Below the pieces are notes generated by a model. It made no database searches and had not been told where the DNA came from. It saw only the letters and a list, made by a program, of their open reading frames with translations. Shown here in pieces: positions 1-7,792 of a DNA stretch of 17,335 nt. The stretch comes from CAYVZU01 sp964455935 (GTDB lineage: Bacteria; Fibrobacterota; CAYVZU01). Each line of letters starts with the position of its first letter. Within the stretch, counting starts at the first letter, position 1. A program made the position numbers and the translations under genes. The stretch lies in the NCBI GenBank assembly GCA_964455935.1, contig CAYVZU010000082.1, forward strand, positions 1 through 17,335. The letters run 5' to 3'.

Positions 1-104
1 ATCGCAAGCGGCGACACTCCGCCATCGGCTACAAAACGCCGGAGGAGTTCGAACGCATGGCTAAGTGCGCTTAACCGTGTGTCCATTTTTTCGGGGAAGT
101 ATCA
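1..104 (+). mobile_element. Right end of an IS3-family insertion sequence (cut by window edge)
   Basis: The window opens inside the last codons of an IS3-type transposase (3-74). About 30 nt after its stop lies TGTCCATTTTTTCGGGGAAG followed by TATCA, ending at 104 in CA, as terminal inverted repeats of IS3-family elements do. The left end and the matching inverted repeat lie outside the window, so the exact boundary and the target duplication cannot be fixed. The boundary at 104 is my estimate. Confidence 0.6.
3..74 (+). CDS. IS3-family transposase (OrfB), C-terminal fragment
   Basis: Only the last 23 codons and the stop are present. They read RKRRHSAIGYKTPEEFERMA and then KCA before TAA. 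The pattern RRHSA-GY-(T/S)P-EFE is the hallmark C-terminal end of the DDE integrase core (rve domain) of IS3 OrfB transposases, which join the element ends to target DNA. The gene is cut by the window edge, so whether the full transposase is intact cannot be judged. The stop codon is followed directly by the presumed right terminal repeat, as expected for this family. Confidence 0.8.
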   Translation, partial: RKRRHSAIGYKTPEEFERMAKCA

Positions 105-309
105 GCGTGCCAAATCCCATGTTAGAGCCATGGTGAACGTTTACGCCTTTACCGCGCGACATCAGAACTGCCGCGGTTGCCCGCCGGAATAACGGCGAGC
201 CTTCTCATTCCGGCTTCGAAAGCACATTACGCACGTCGGGAAGTGCATGTGCGCCTCGTAGGCCGGTTATGACAAGTCCTCGCCGCTTGCGAGCCAACCG
301 CGGCGATAT
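105..309. other. Intergenic spacer between IS end and response regulator
   Basis: I see no convincing gene. An interrupted palindrome lies at 184-213 (CCGGAAT ... ATTCCGG, 7 bp stem, 16 nt loop) with no T-tract. A second nested hairpin at 264-300 sits just past the stop of the minus-strand response regulator and is listed separately. Confidence 0.5.
264..300 (-). terminator. Possible terminator hairpin after the response regulator
   Basis: Read on the minus strand, a nested hairpin starts about 10 nt after the response regulator stop. The outer stem is CGGTT/AACCG (264-268 with 296-300) and the inner stem is CTCGC/GCGAG (279-283 with 289-293). There is no U-run after it, so it is not a canonical intrinsic terminator. 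The position is suggestive only. Confidence 0.3.
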
Positions 310-702
310 TCACTTGTTGCCTTCGGATGGAGCCGATGCTTGAACTTGATATTTTTCTCTTATCCGTTTTAGCATTTCCAAAACCGCCTTTACACCCAAG
401 TTTTTATCCAACGGAAGCACCAATCTCTTGAAACACTCCTTCCGCAAACCCATGTCCGCGGAAAAGGAGCTGCTTACCATAATGATATTCGGCACCCCGC
501 CTATTTCATCGATCAGTTGAATTCCGTTAAGACCTTCCATCTCGTAATCCGTGATAAGAATATCCACGGGATTCGAGCGAATGAACTCGATCGCTTGGAA
601 AGGATTTGTAAACCCATGGGTATCCGTAAACCCTTCGCCAACAATCGAGTCGCACAACATGTCCAGTACGATTTGGATATCGTCAACCACCACAATTTTC
701 AC
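310..702 (-). CDS. Single-domain response regulator (CheY-like receiver)
   Basis: This 130-residue protein is a lone receiver (REC) domain with no output domain. Such proteins take a phosphoryl group from a histidine kinase and act by protein contact. The acidic pair D7-D8 and the phospho-acceptor D52 (in DILITDYEM) are present, as is a Ser run at 77-79 in the switch Ser/Thr position. The usual switch lysine before the cis-proline appears replaced: the segment reads LVLPLD, with L96-P97. The last 15 residues form a polar tail. The start is GTG at 702, chosen because AGGAGA lies 5 nt upstream; an ATG just before it is out of frame. No kinase gene is in the window, so it is an orphan here. One palindromic repeat copy (758-897) lies upstream of it. 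Confidence 0.85.
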   Translation of the reverse strand: MKIVVVDDIQIVLDMLCDSIVGEGFTDTHGFTNPFQAIEFIRSNPVDILITDYEMEGLNGIQLIDEIGGVPNIIMVSSSFSADMGLRKECFKRLVLPLDKNLGVKAVLEMLKRIREKYQVQASAPSEGNK

Positions 703-729
703 GCATTCTCCTATTTAATCAAAAGTCCC

Positions 730-746
730 AGGTAACTACTCACGTC
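730..746 (+). repeat. 17-nt flank repeated next to palindromic copy A
   Basis: AGGTAACTACTCACGTC matches 15 of 17 bases of the segment at 1972-1988. Each lies just left of a palindromic element and both are in the same orientation. In copy A, 13 further bases separate it from the arm; in copy B only 3 do. Confidence 0.6.
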
Positions 747-757
747 TCTCGAAAGAA

Positions 758-897
758 CCATGAAACCACAGAGCATCACCGAGGTCGGAGAAGAGGACAC
801 ATAGAGGGAAAAGATTTTTTTCCGGCGCGGTGCGCGCCAGAAAGATTTCCCTCTGTGCTCTCATCTTCACCTCGGTTTTCTCTCTGTGGTTTCATGG
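758..897. repeat. Palindromic repeat element, copy A (MITE- or REP-like)
   Basis: This ~140 bp element is an imperfect palindrome. The outer arms are CCATGAAACCACAGAG (from 758) and CTCTGTGGTTTCATGG (to 897). The pairing continues inward with interruptions to a GC-rich centre around GGCGCGGTGCGCGCC (824-838). Aligned by eye, copy A matches the reverse complement of copy B (1992-2126) at roughly 88% of positions. It carries no ORF of its own. It lies between the response regulator (minus strand) and the TIGR02147-type gene (plus strand), so either transcript could fold it into a long hairpin. The form fits a non-autonomous mobile or REP-like repeat; no transposase for it is in the window. Confidence 0.85.
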
Positions 898-987
898 GAA
901 CCTGAGTCGTTGCAGTCCCAGCTTATTGGAAACGCGCCTGTGATATTTCTCTTTTGTTTCCGTTGCCGAATATATTATCACCGTATC

Positions 988-1977
988 ATGGCGGCAGACG
1001 CAACAACAAAGGCGGATATTAACCATATTCTGTTGACCAAAAGCAAACAGATAAGGCGCCGCGCACTTCAGGAAATTTGGCCGAATCTCAAACGCTTTCG
1101 CCTGCCGAAACTGGATGGCGCGTCGCCCACTATTTACGAATACACGGACTGCGTTGCGTTTCTTCGGGATTTCTACAAGGCAAAAAGACGCACTAACCCA
1201 AAGTTCTCCTATGCGGTCTTTGCCAGAAGAGCGGGAATTCGAAGCCGCTCTTACCTTCACAACATTCTTAAAGGGGCAAAGGGCATTACCAGGAGCAATG
1301 CCGTAAGCCTTGGTCATGCCATGGGGCTCAGCAAAAAGCAGATCGATTATTTCGACGCAATGGTGGGTTTTAAGCAAGCCGAAAGCGCCGAAGAGAAGGC
1401 CTATTTCTATGACAAGATTAATGACGTCAGACACGCATTACTGGCAAAAAATCCCGTTCGGTTGCGTGAAGATCAGATGGAATTCTATTCGAAGCCGTAT
1501 CATACGGCCGTTCGTCTGCTGATTCAGATGTTCGGGGTTAAAGACGAGCCCAAATATTACGCGTGGCTTGCCTCCAATGTGCGGCCAAGAATCACCAGGA
1601 GCCAAGTGCGCGCTTCGGTGCGGCTTTTGGAGCGGCTTGGATTTATCGAGAAACTCAAGGACCGGCGCTGGCACGCTTCGCAAAGCATGCTGATTACACC
1701 TGCGGAGATTAAAAGTCTTGCCTTGGCTAAATGCCACATGGAATACGCCAAGCTCGCCATAGAAGCCATCCGCAATCGCATAAAAGCCGAATTGGATATA
1801 AGCGGGCTATCATTGGGGATTTCGGAGAACACGTACCATGAATTCCGCGAGCGAATTGCGGAATTTCGCCGGGCTCTGCTTTTGGAAGCGGAGCGCCGTA
1901 ACGATGCAGACCGCGTATACCGGCTTAATTTCCATTTTTATCCGCTTTCCGAAACTCATATTCAACCCATAAGGTAA
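988..1977 (+). CDS. TIGR02147-family (DUF4423) putative transcriptional regulator
   Basis: The 330-residue protein matches the pattern of the TIGR02147 family known from Fibrobacter and Bdellovibrio-like bacteria. It has an IYEYTDCVAFLRDFY opening block, a helix-turn-helix-like block (FARRAGIRSRSYLHNILKG), then the DUF4423 region, and ends with the family-typical DRVYRLNFHFYPLS. These proteins are predicted DNA-binding regulators; targets are unknown. I chose the ATG at 988 because an earlier in-frame GTG (886) would put the N-terminus inside the palindromic repeat. Even so, about 45 residues precede the family core, and no clear ribosome binding site is visible. The stop TAA lies inside the AGGTAACTA flank of repeat copy B. 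The next gene, a large surface protein at 2162, is a plausible target by position only. Confidence 0.8.
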   Translation: MAADATTKADINHILLTKSKQIRRRALQEIWPNLKRFRLPKLDGASPTIYEYTDCVAFLRDFYKAKRRTNPKFSYAVFARRAGIRSRSYLHNILKGAKGITRSNAVSLGHAMGLSKKQIDYFDAMVGFKQAESAEEKAYFYDKINDVRHALLAKNPVRLREDQMEFYSKPYHTAVRLLIQMFGVKDEPKYYAWLASNVRPRITRSQVRASVRLLERLGFIEKLKDRRWHASQSMLITPAEIKSLALAKCHMEYAKLAIEAIRNRIKAELDISGLSLGISENTYHEFRERIAEFRRALLLEAERRNDADRVYRLNFHFYPLSETHIQPIR

Positions 1978-1988
1978 CTATTCAAGTC
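1972..1988 (+). repeat. 17-nt flank repeated next to palindromic copy B
   Basis: AGGTAACTATTCAAGTC is the partner of the segment at 730-746 (15 of 17 bases). Its TAA is the stop codon of the TIGR02147-type gene, so the repeat unit supplies the gene's end. Confidence 0.6.
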
Positions 1989-1991
1989 CCT

Positions 1992-2126
1992 ATGAAACCA
2001 CAGAGGGAAATCCGAGTTGAGAATGAGAACACAGAGGAAAATCTTTCTGGGGCGCACCGCGCCGGAAAAGATCTTTCTCCTCTCTGTGCACTCTTCTCCG
2101 GCCTCGGTGTTACTCTGTGGTTTCAT
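1992..2126. repeat. Palindromic repeat element, copy B (inverted relative to copy A)
   Basis: The 135 bp imperfect palindrome has arms ATGAAACCACAGAG (1992-2005) and CTCTGTGGTTTCAT (2113-2126). Its central segment reads GGGGCGCACCGCGCC, the reverse complement of the copy A centre but for one base. The copy is therefore inverted relative to copy A although both have nearly symmetrical arms. It ends 35 nt before the start codon of the downstream lipoprotein gene and would form a long hairpin in the leader of that message if transcribed. Confidence 0.85.
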
Positions 2127-2161
2127 GAAGCTTTCAAGAAACGTGAATACCCCATACGATC

Positions 2162-4849
2162 ATGAAAAAATCCGTACTGTTTGCAGCCTGGGCCGTTGCG
2201 GCCCTGCATATGTGGACAACTTGCTCCAACCCGTCAACCGCCGGCAAGGGCGGAGGAGTCGAAGAGGAAATCGTTGGGAAAATCTGCAACCCCGACGGAA
2301 CACCATCGAATGGCGCCTTCGTGCAGTTTGTGCCATCCGACCGCCCGCCGCAAGGAGGGCAGGGAGGGGTCAATTCTGCGTTTACGGATACCCAGGGCGT
2401 TTATCGAATCAATTCGGTTCCGTTCGGCGCCTATAATATTTTAGCAAGCAACAACGGAAACAAAAGCTATCGCGATTCGGCACTAATCGTCGAATCAATG
2501 CCGGACACATTGCGCGATACGCTTAAAGCGCCCGGATCCTTATCAGGGACAATCCATCTTGTGGCTGGTGGGAACAGCGAAAACGTCCTGATTCTTGTTA
2601 TAGGAACCGACCGGTGGTTTGCGCCGCATGATTCTGCCGGCCATTTCACGCTTTCGGATATGGCCGAAGGCACCTACAGCGTGCGCTTCCTATGCACCAA
2701 GGACGCCTACGCACCTCTTACCATCAAGCTTCGCATACGGGCGGGCATGAATGACACTTTGGCCGATATTATCCACCTGGGCTACAGCGGAGTTCCGGTG
2801 CCGACAGGTTTTAAGGCGGAATACGATACACTCAGCGGTTATGTCAACTTTTCGTGGGACTACATCGATACATCCCTTATCGATGGTTATATTTTTTATG
2901 AGAATGATACCGGCAGTCATACACCCGAAACAATCAGTCCCGACATTATTCCAAATACCAGCACAGCTTGCGCATTCAAAATCTTCAGAGACAGCATAGC
3001 CAGCGACGATAACGGATGGCATGTCGTTCCGGATACAAACACACAGGTTTACGATATTCGAATGAAATCCTTGGGCAAGAACAAGGATCCATCGCTTTAT
3101 TACTCAACTCCCGTAAGAGTATACGCGATTTCTCCGCACAAAATGAGAACGCTCGCGACTTTCAGCCTCTTGATTAATGAAAGGAAAAAACCTCAAGTGG
3201 GCGATTCCGTTTGGTGCGTGGTTCAGTACAGCAATTATTATAAAACAAACACCCGCGTTTTGTGGTATAGCGATAGTGTTTTAATAAAGCACGATTTGGG
3301 ACAAGACCCGCCGCTTTATCAGGAGATACTTAACAACAACACCGGCACCGTAAGACTCACGTTCTTGGCGGCCAAAACGGGAAGAAGATATTTAAGCGCG
3401 ATTTTCGTTACCGAAGCACAGCGTGCCTTTGCGCATTACCGCGGCTTCACGGTAATGCCCCGGCTTGCAATCGCCGGCCCGGAAAGTATAAAGGTTGGTT
3501 CGCCGGTCACGTTTTCGGCAAGGCCCGATACCCTGTTCAGCCCGGCGGCCATGTATGCCTGGGACAAAGGCCAAGGCGCTTGGGGCGATTCATCGAAAAC
3601 ACAGGATTCCGCCACCATCACCTATGAGCAGCGGGACACCATCACAATACGGCTTTATAGAAGGGATGTTGACGGATACGAAGACACGGCAACGGCAACG
3701 GTTAAGGTTTACAACGACAATCCAGTCATTGCTGGGCTAAACGATACCGTAATAAGCATCACCGATTCCGTCGTTACATTCAATGTCGGCGCAACGGACC
3801 AGCAAGGCGTTCGGCAGCCGTACTATTGGGATTTCGACGGTGACGGTATTTATGAAGATACCGCGTTTGGGGGAACGATTACGCATACATTCCCCGGCAC
3901 GCCGCATATACATATGGTTGCGGTTGGAATAAGGGATAATTACGACGGCTTTGGAACTGCCTTGGCCAAAGTGGCGTTGTTGTTCGATCCGCCTGTGGCA
4001 ACGGCCGCATGCAGCCGGACGGCGGCATTCACCGGCCAAACGATAGCGTTCTTCGGAACAGGAACCGACGCCCTGAGCAGCGTGGTGGAATACGCATGGG
4101 ATTTTAACGGCGATGCCGTATTCGAGCGCGTCTTTGAATCGGCGAAGGCAATAGATACCTCCTTTGCGGAAACCGGGATAAAAACCGTGGTATTTCGGGT
4201 TCAGGATGACGACGCCAATTATGCCTACGACACATTGTCGCTCCATATCCTCCAATACGATTCGGCTTTGGCTAATGACGGCGATGTTGTCGTTTGCTGG
4301 CGCTTTGACGAGGGGCAAGGAGACACGGCCTGGGATGCCAGCGCCCACGGAAATAATGGCGTAATTCATGGCGCAACCTGGACCGACGGGCAATTCGGCA
4401 AGGCACTGTATTTTGACGGGGCTACGGCTTATGTGAACATCGGCAAACCCGATATCCCTGCACCCTGGACCGCATCGTTTTGGGTGAAGAGGGAGGACGC
4501 CGAAGGATCTACGGCTATTTTGCTGTCATCGGATGATTTTGCTTTGATGCTGGAACAGTACAACGGCACAAACAAAGTGGGTTTTACCAAGTTTCGCAGT
4601 GGTGATTACAGCTTCGATTATTATGCGCCAGTTGGGCAATGGGTCAATCTTATCTTTGTCGGCAATAACGACTCAACAAAGCTCTATGCAAACGGGGTTC
4701 GGATTGGGTCTGCTGCACAGCCGATTTCATGTCCACTAAATATATTCAGCCGTCCTGACTACCCCATGAAGGGGGTGATCGATGAAGTGCAGATATGGAA
4801 CAGAGCCATGGAGGCATCAGAGGTGGAAATTTATTACAATAACAGATAG
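2162..4849 (+). CDS. Large secreted protein, probable lipoprotein, with PKD-like and LamG domains
   Basis: The 895-residue protein is built for the cell surface. Residues 1-20 are a short signal peptide (KK, then a hydrophobic stretch). C21 could be the lipidated cysteine, but the lipobox (WTTC) is poor. Residues ~36-120 resemble a carboxypeptidase-regulatory-like beta domain, and ~215-300 have a fibronectin III-like look. Three PKD/Ig-like repeats follow (~431-517, ~520-608, ~612-700); the second and third carry WDFDGDG and WDFNGD motifs. Residues ~706-895 form a LamG / concanavalin A-like domain (CWRFDEGQGDTAWDASAHGN ... IDEVQIWNRAM), often a carbohydrate-binding fold. No catalytic domain is seen. 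Start ATG lies 35 nt after repeat copy B with no strong ribosome binding site. The methyltransferase gene follows after 9 nt, which suggests one operon with the glycan genes. Confidence 0.85.
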   Translation: MKKSVLFAAWAVAALHMWTTCSNPSTAGKGGGVEEEIVGKICNPDGTPSNGAFVQFVPSDRPPQGGQGGVNSAFTDTQGVYRINSVPFGAYNILASNNGNKSYRDSALIVESMPDTLRDTLKAPGSLSGTIHLVAGGNSENVLILVIGTDRWFAPHDSAGHFTLSDMAEGTYSVRFLCTKDAYAPLTIKLRIRAGMNDTLADIIHLGYSGVPVPTGFKAEYDTLSGYVNFSWDYIDTSLIDGYIFYENDTGSHTPETISPDIIPNTSTACAFKIFRDSIASDDNGWHVVPDTNTQVYDIRMKSLGKNKDPSLYYSTPVRVYAISPHKMRTLATFSLLINERKKPQVGDSVWCVVQYSNYYKTNTRVLWYSDSVLIKHDLGQDPPLYQEILNNNTGTVRLTFLAAKTGRRYLSAIFVTEAQRAFAHYRGFTVMPRLAIAGPESIKVGSPVTFSARPDTLFSPAAMYAWDKGQGAWGDSSKTQDSATITYEQRDTITIRLYRRDVDGYEDTATATVKVYNDNPVIAGLNDTVISITDSVVTFNVGATDQQGVRQPYYWDFDGDGIYEDTAFGGTITHTFPGTPHIHMVAVGIRDNYDGFGTALAKVALLFDPPVATAACSRTAAFTGQTIAFFGTGTDALSSVVEYAWDFNGDAVFERVFESAKAIDTSFAETGIKTVVFRVQDDDANYAYDTLSLHILQYDSALANDGDVVVCWRFDEGQGDTAWDASAHGNNGVIHGATWTDGQFGKALYFDGATAYVNIGKPDIPAPWTASFWVKREDAEGSTAILLSSDDFALMLEQYNGTNKVGFTKFRSGDYSFDYYAPVGQWVNLIFVGNNDSTKLYANGVRIGSAAQPISCPLNIFSRPDYPMKGVIDEVQIWNRAMEASEVEIYYNNR

Positions 4850-4858
4850 GTTGTAAAG

Positions 4859-5536
4859 ATGCCTTTAAACTTAAAACCGAAGAAATATCAAGAAATTGTT
4901 CCGGATTATGAAACTTATTTGAAGCTGCAAGCAGAAAATTTTTTATCGCACGAATCCATGAATTTTGTTTGGAAAAAAGGCCAGGAGACCTATATCGCGA
5001 AGACATTTTCCAAGACAGATCGAACACTTAAAATAGCGGATGTAGCATGCGGCGATGGGGTTGGATTGCAGGCATTTCGCGAAATGGGGTTTATCGATGC
5101 AACCGGAGTAGAAGTCAGCAGCAAAAAAGCTATACTTGCAAGACGGTTCGGATACAGGGTCATAGAGTGCGACATGCACGATCTAAAGGAATTAAAGACG
5201 GATGAGTTTGAAATCGTCTATTCATCGCACACCCTGGAACACGCTTATTATCCAAGCATAGTCCTGAAGGAATTTCATCGTATTCTGAAACCAGCCGGCC
5301 ATTTATATGTTGTGCTGCCGTATCCTGACGTGCATTTCCCTAATGATGAGGCACACGGCGCTAAATATGAGCTGGGTACAAACGTTGAGGATAACGGCAA
5401 GAGCGTGATTGCTTTTTTTCTCAACAGCGGATTCGAGCTAATAACCTGTCAGTTTGATTCTTACAGAGAGCCGGAGATATGGCTGTCATTAAAAAAAATT
5501 CAGCCCAACAACGCTTCCAAAGAGGACCGCAAATGA
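4859..5536 (+). CDS. Class I SAM-dependent methyltransferase
   Basis: The 225-residue protein has the SAM-binding motif I (IADVACGDGVGL, residues ~59-70) and the Methyltransf_11-type block SSHTLEHAYYPSIVLKEFHR followed by ILKPAGHLYVVLP. It should transfer a methyl group from SAM; the acceptor cannot be read from the sequence. Its neighbours are glycosyltransferases, so a sugar or polysaccharide chain end is a reasonable guess. The gene starts 9 nt after the LamG protein, and its TGA stop overlaps the next start as ATGA, which implies translational coupling. Its opening ~180 bases are strikingly A+T-rich compared with the transporter genes to the right, which may point to acquisition by transfer. 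Confidence 0.85.
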   Translation: MPLNLKPKKYQEIVPDYETYLKLQAENFLSHESMNFVWKKGQETYIAKTFSKTDRTLKIADVACGDGVGLQAFREMGFIDATGVEVSSKKAILARRFGYRVIECDMHDLKELKTDEFEIVYSSHTLEHAYYPSIVLKEFHRILKPAGHLYVVLPYPDVHFPNDEAHGAKYELGTNVEDNGKSVIAFFLNSGFELITCQFDSYREPEIWLSLKKIQPNNASKEDRK

Positions 5537-7092
5537 AACTTGGCGCGATTTGCTGCGTCTATGATCACACGCGCTTCCTGGAGATCGCATTTGTGCCGAT
5601 TCTGGAACAACTCGACAGCGTTCTCTTCCTTGTAAACGAAATTCCGTGGAATGGCACATCCATGGATAACGCGGAGGCAATAAACTCCATCGAAAAGTTA
5701 TGCGCCGCCTTTAATAAAATGGAAATTGTGCGGGGACGTTGGGAGGACGAGGCACAGCAGCGAAATGCGGGCCTTCGTGTTCTGTCCGAACGAGGAATCG
5801 AATACGCGGCGATCATCGATGACGATGAAATCTATCACCCCGATCATTTCCTGAGTATACGGCAAATCATTGAGGCGCACGGAAATTTCGATGCTTTTCA
5901 TGTTGAATTAAATACCTATTGGAAAGACTTCTACCGTATCGATCCAAGGGAAAATTTAGTGCCGGCTGTCGCGGTCCGGAGCAACGGTTTTAAATTCCTG
6001 CGGGCAAGGACCGGAATAACATCAAATCAATTCGATGACAACAAAGCGCCCTACAATGGAATAAGGATTCATCCTGCCGCCGCCATCTGCTATCACCTCT
6101 CCTATGTGCGGGACGATGCCGCCATGCAGAGAAAGCTGCAGTCGTTTTCGCATTCCACAGAGATACAGCCAGGATGGTATGCGAATGTTTGGATGAAATG
6201 GAGGCCGGAGATGGAGGACCTCCACCCCGTGGATCCTCCGCATTACAAGCGAGCCGTTAAGGAGGACTTTAGCCGTTTCCCACCCCAATTAAGGACTTTC
6301 ATAAAGCATCAGAATTTGGATACTCGGCGCTGTTCTATTGTTGTCGTAAATTACAACTCCTGCGACTTGCTCAAGGCCTGCTTGGCAGCAGTAACGGAAA
6401 ACACGGATCGAGAGCATGAAATAATAATCGTCGACAATGGCTCGACAAAGGACGATTCCGTCCAATACATAGAGTCGTTGCCATGGAAAAAGGTTCTCAG
6501 CAAGGCTAATCTCGGGTTCGCCGGGGGTGTTAATGAGGGCTTGAAGCTTACTGGCGATTCGGATGTTTGCCTGCTTAATGTTGACGCACAGGTTCAGAAA
6601 GGCTGGCTCACGGCTATGTACGAAACTTTGAAGAATTACCCGGAATGCGGGCTGGTTGGGCCGCTTGGAAATGACTGTGAGGGTGGGCACCAGCGGGAGC
6701 ACGCCGTGGAAAAGGACACAACCGTATATGGACTCAGCGGCTTTTGCATGCTTATAATGAGGGAAGTGATCGAGAAAATCGGATTCTTCGACACGCGGTT
6801 TGGTCTGGGCGAATATGAAGATGCGGATTACTGTGCCAGGGCAAAAATCGCCGGCTATTCTTCGGTTTTGTCGGCCAGAAGCCTTGTGCGCCACAAGGCC
6901 CATCAAGTTTATGAAAGACATGGGATTGATCGAATAGCACTAGACGAAAAGAACCGCATTCTCTTTCTTGAAAAGTTCTTTGACTCCATGCTGGGCTATT
7001 CTGAGGCTTTTGACTTTTTCGCGGACCAGCCGCGCGCGATTCGGTCCGGGCTGGTTGTGGAAAGGCCCGAGCCCCCAGTCATCCGCCCATGA
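5533..7092 (+). CDS. Two-domain glycosyltransferase (GT-A-like domain fused to GT2)
   Basis: The 519-residue protein joins two glycosyltransferase-like units. Residues ~1-262 resemble a GT-A fold with an acidic DDDE cluster near residue 96 (AAIIDDDEIYHPDH), of the kind that binds metal and nucleotide sugar. Residues ~265-490 are a family 2 glycosyltransferase of the rhamnosyltransferase-like kind: CSIVVVNYNS, IIVDNGS (~298-304), LLNVDA (~347-352, DXD-like) and GLGEYEDADYCAR (catalytic-base region, ~425-437). It could add two sugars in turn to a growing surface glycan. I placed the start at 5533 because AGAGGA lies 6 nt upstream and ATGA overlaps the methyltransferase stop; an in-frame start 18 codons earlier is less likely. 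No membrane segment is visible. Confidence 0.8.
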   Translation: MKLGAICCVYDHTRFLEIAFVPILEQLDSVLFLVNEIPWNGTSMDNAEAINSIEKLCAAFNKMEIVRGRWEDEAQQRNAGLRVLSERGIEYAAIIDDDEIYHPDHFLSIRQIIEAHGNFDAFHVELNTYWKDFYRIDPRENLVPAVAVRSNGFKFLRARTGITSNQFDDNKAPYNGIRIHPAAAICYHLSYVRDDAAMQRKLQSFSHSTEIQPGWYANVWMKWRPEMEDLHPVDPPHYKRAVKEDFSRFPPQLRTFIKHQNLDTRRCSIVVVNYNSCDLLKACLAAVTENTDREHEIIIVDNGSTKDDSVQYIESLPWKKVLSKANLGFAGGVNEGLKLTGDSDVCLLNVDAQVQKGWLTAMYETLKNYPECGLVGPLGNDCEGGHQREHAVEKDTTVYGLSGFCMLIMREVIEKIGFFDTRFGLGEYEDADYCARAKIAGYSSVLSARSLVRHKAHQVYERHGIDRIALDEKNRILFLEKFFDSMLGYSEAFDFFADQPRAIRSGLVVERPEPPVIRP

Positions 7093-7141
7093 GCATTAGA
7101 GACTTTGCAGACCTTGTGGGCACACAACGAAGGAGTTGCAT

Positions 7142-7792
7142 TTGAAAATCGTTTTCTGTCTCCCCGGAAAGACCTATTCGGGCAGATTTCTGAACTGCTT
7201 CTATAGGCTGATCACGGATTGTATGGTTAATGGGATCGAACCTATGCTGAGTCAGCAATATTCCGCGAACGTCTATGAATCCAGAGAGATGTGCCTGCGG
7301 GCTGGAGCTAAAGACGACAAAAGCTCTGTACCTTTTGGCGGGAAGATTCAATATGACTATCTGATGTGGATCGACTCCGATTCGGTCTTTGAGCCGCAAG
7401 ACTTCTATGCTTTGCTGCGGCATGAAAAGGACATCGCTTCAGGGGTTTGCTTGCACGAGAGCGGCAAGTTTGTCCCCGCCGCGAGGGAATTGGATGATGA
7501 ATACTTCTGCCAACACGGAATGTATAAACTCCTAACCCCCAATGAAATCGCCAATGAGAGTGGTTTAGTCGAGGTGGCCTATGTGGGGATGCCTTTCATG
7601 CTTGTCAAGAAGGGCGTGTTCGAAATGCTGGATAGGCCATGGTTCCGGCCTATGGAAAGACAAATTGGGAATGAAACCTGGTACACTTCGGAAGACATTG
7701 CATTTTGCCTTAGGGCAGTCACAAAGGGCTTCAAAATCTACATCGATCCAAGCGTAAGAATCGGCCACGAAAAGCCGGTGGTTATAATATAG
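7142..7792 (+). CDS. Small GT-A-type glycosyltransferase-like protein
   Basis: This 216-residue protein begins KIVFCLPGKTYSGRFL, a typical first strand of a GT-A nucleotide-sugar-binding fold. It carries MWIDSDSVF (residues 75-83), where DSD fits the metal-binding DXD motif. Near the C-terminus, SEDIAFCLRA followed by IYIDPSVRIGHEK resembles the acceptor-side acidic residue and closing strand of GT2-like enzymes. The sugar and acceptor are unknown. The start is TTG at 7142: AAGGAG lies at 7130-7135 with 6 nt spacing. An in-frame TTG two codons earlier would touch that site. It is the last gene of the plus-strand cluster, 49 nt after the two-domain enzyme, and converges on the DUF4954 gene. 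Confidence 0.75.
   Translation: MKIVFCLPGKTYSGRFLNCFYRLITDCMVNGIEPMLSQQYSANVYESREMCLRAGAKDDKSSVPFGGKIQYDYLMWIDSDSVFEPQDFYALLRHEKDIASGVCLHESGKFVPAARELDDEYFCQHGMYKLLTPNEIANESGLVEVAYVGMPFMLVKKGVFEMLDRPWFRPMERQIGNETWYTSEDIAFCLRAVTKGFKIYIDPSVRIGHEKPVVII

Noticed and set aside
886..987. N-terminal extension of the TIGR02147-type gene to a GTG at 886
   Set aside because: The codon lies in the arm of a palindromic repeat and the added residues have no family resemblance.
758..2126. CRISPR-like interpretation of the repeated segments
   Set aside because: Only two copies about 1.1 kb apart with a gene between them and no regular short spacers; they are palindromic interspersed repeats.
3737..4393. 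Minus-strand ORF of 218 codons
   Set aside because: It is antisense to the PKD/LamG coding region, which has continuous domain structure; the ORF has no recognisable motif.
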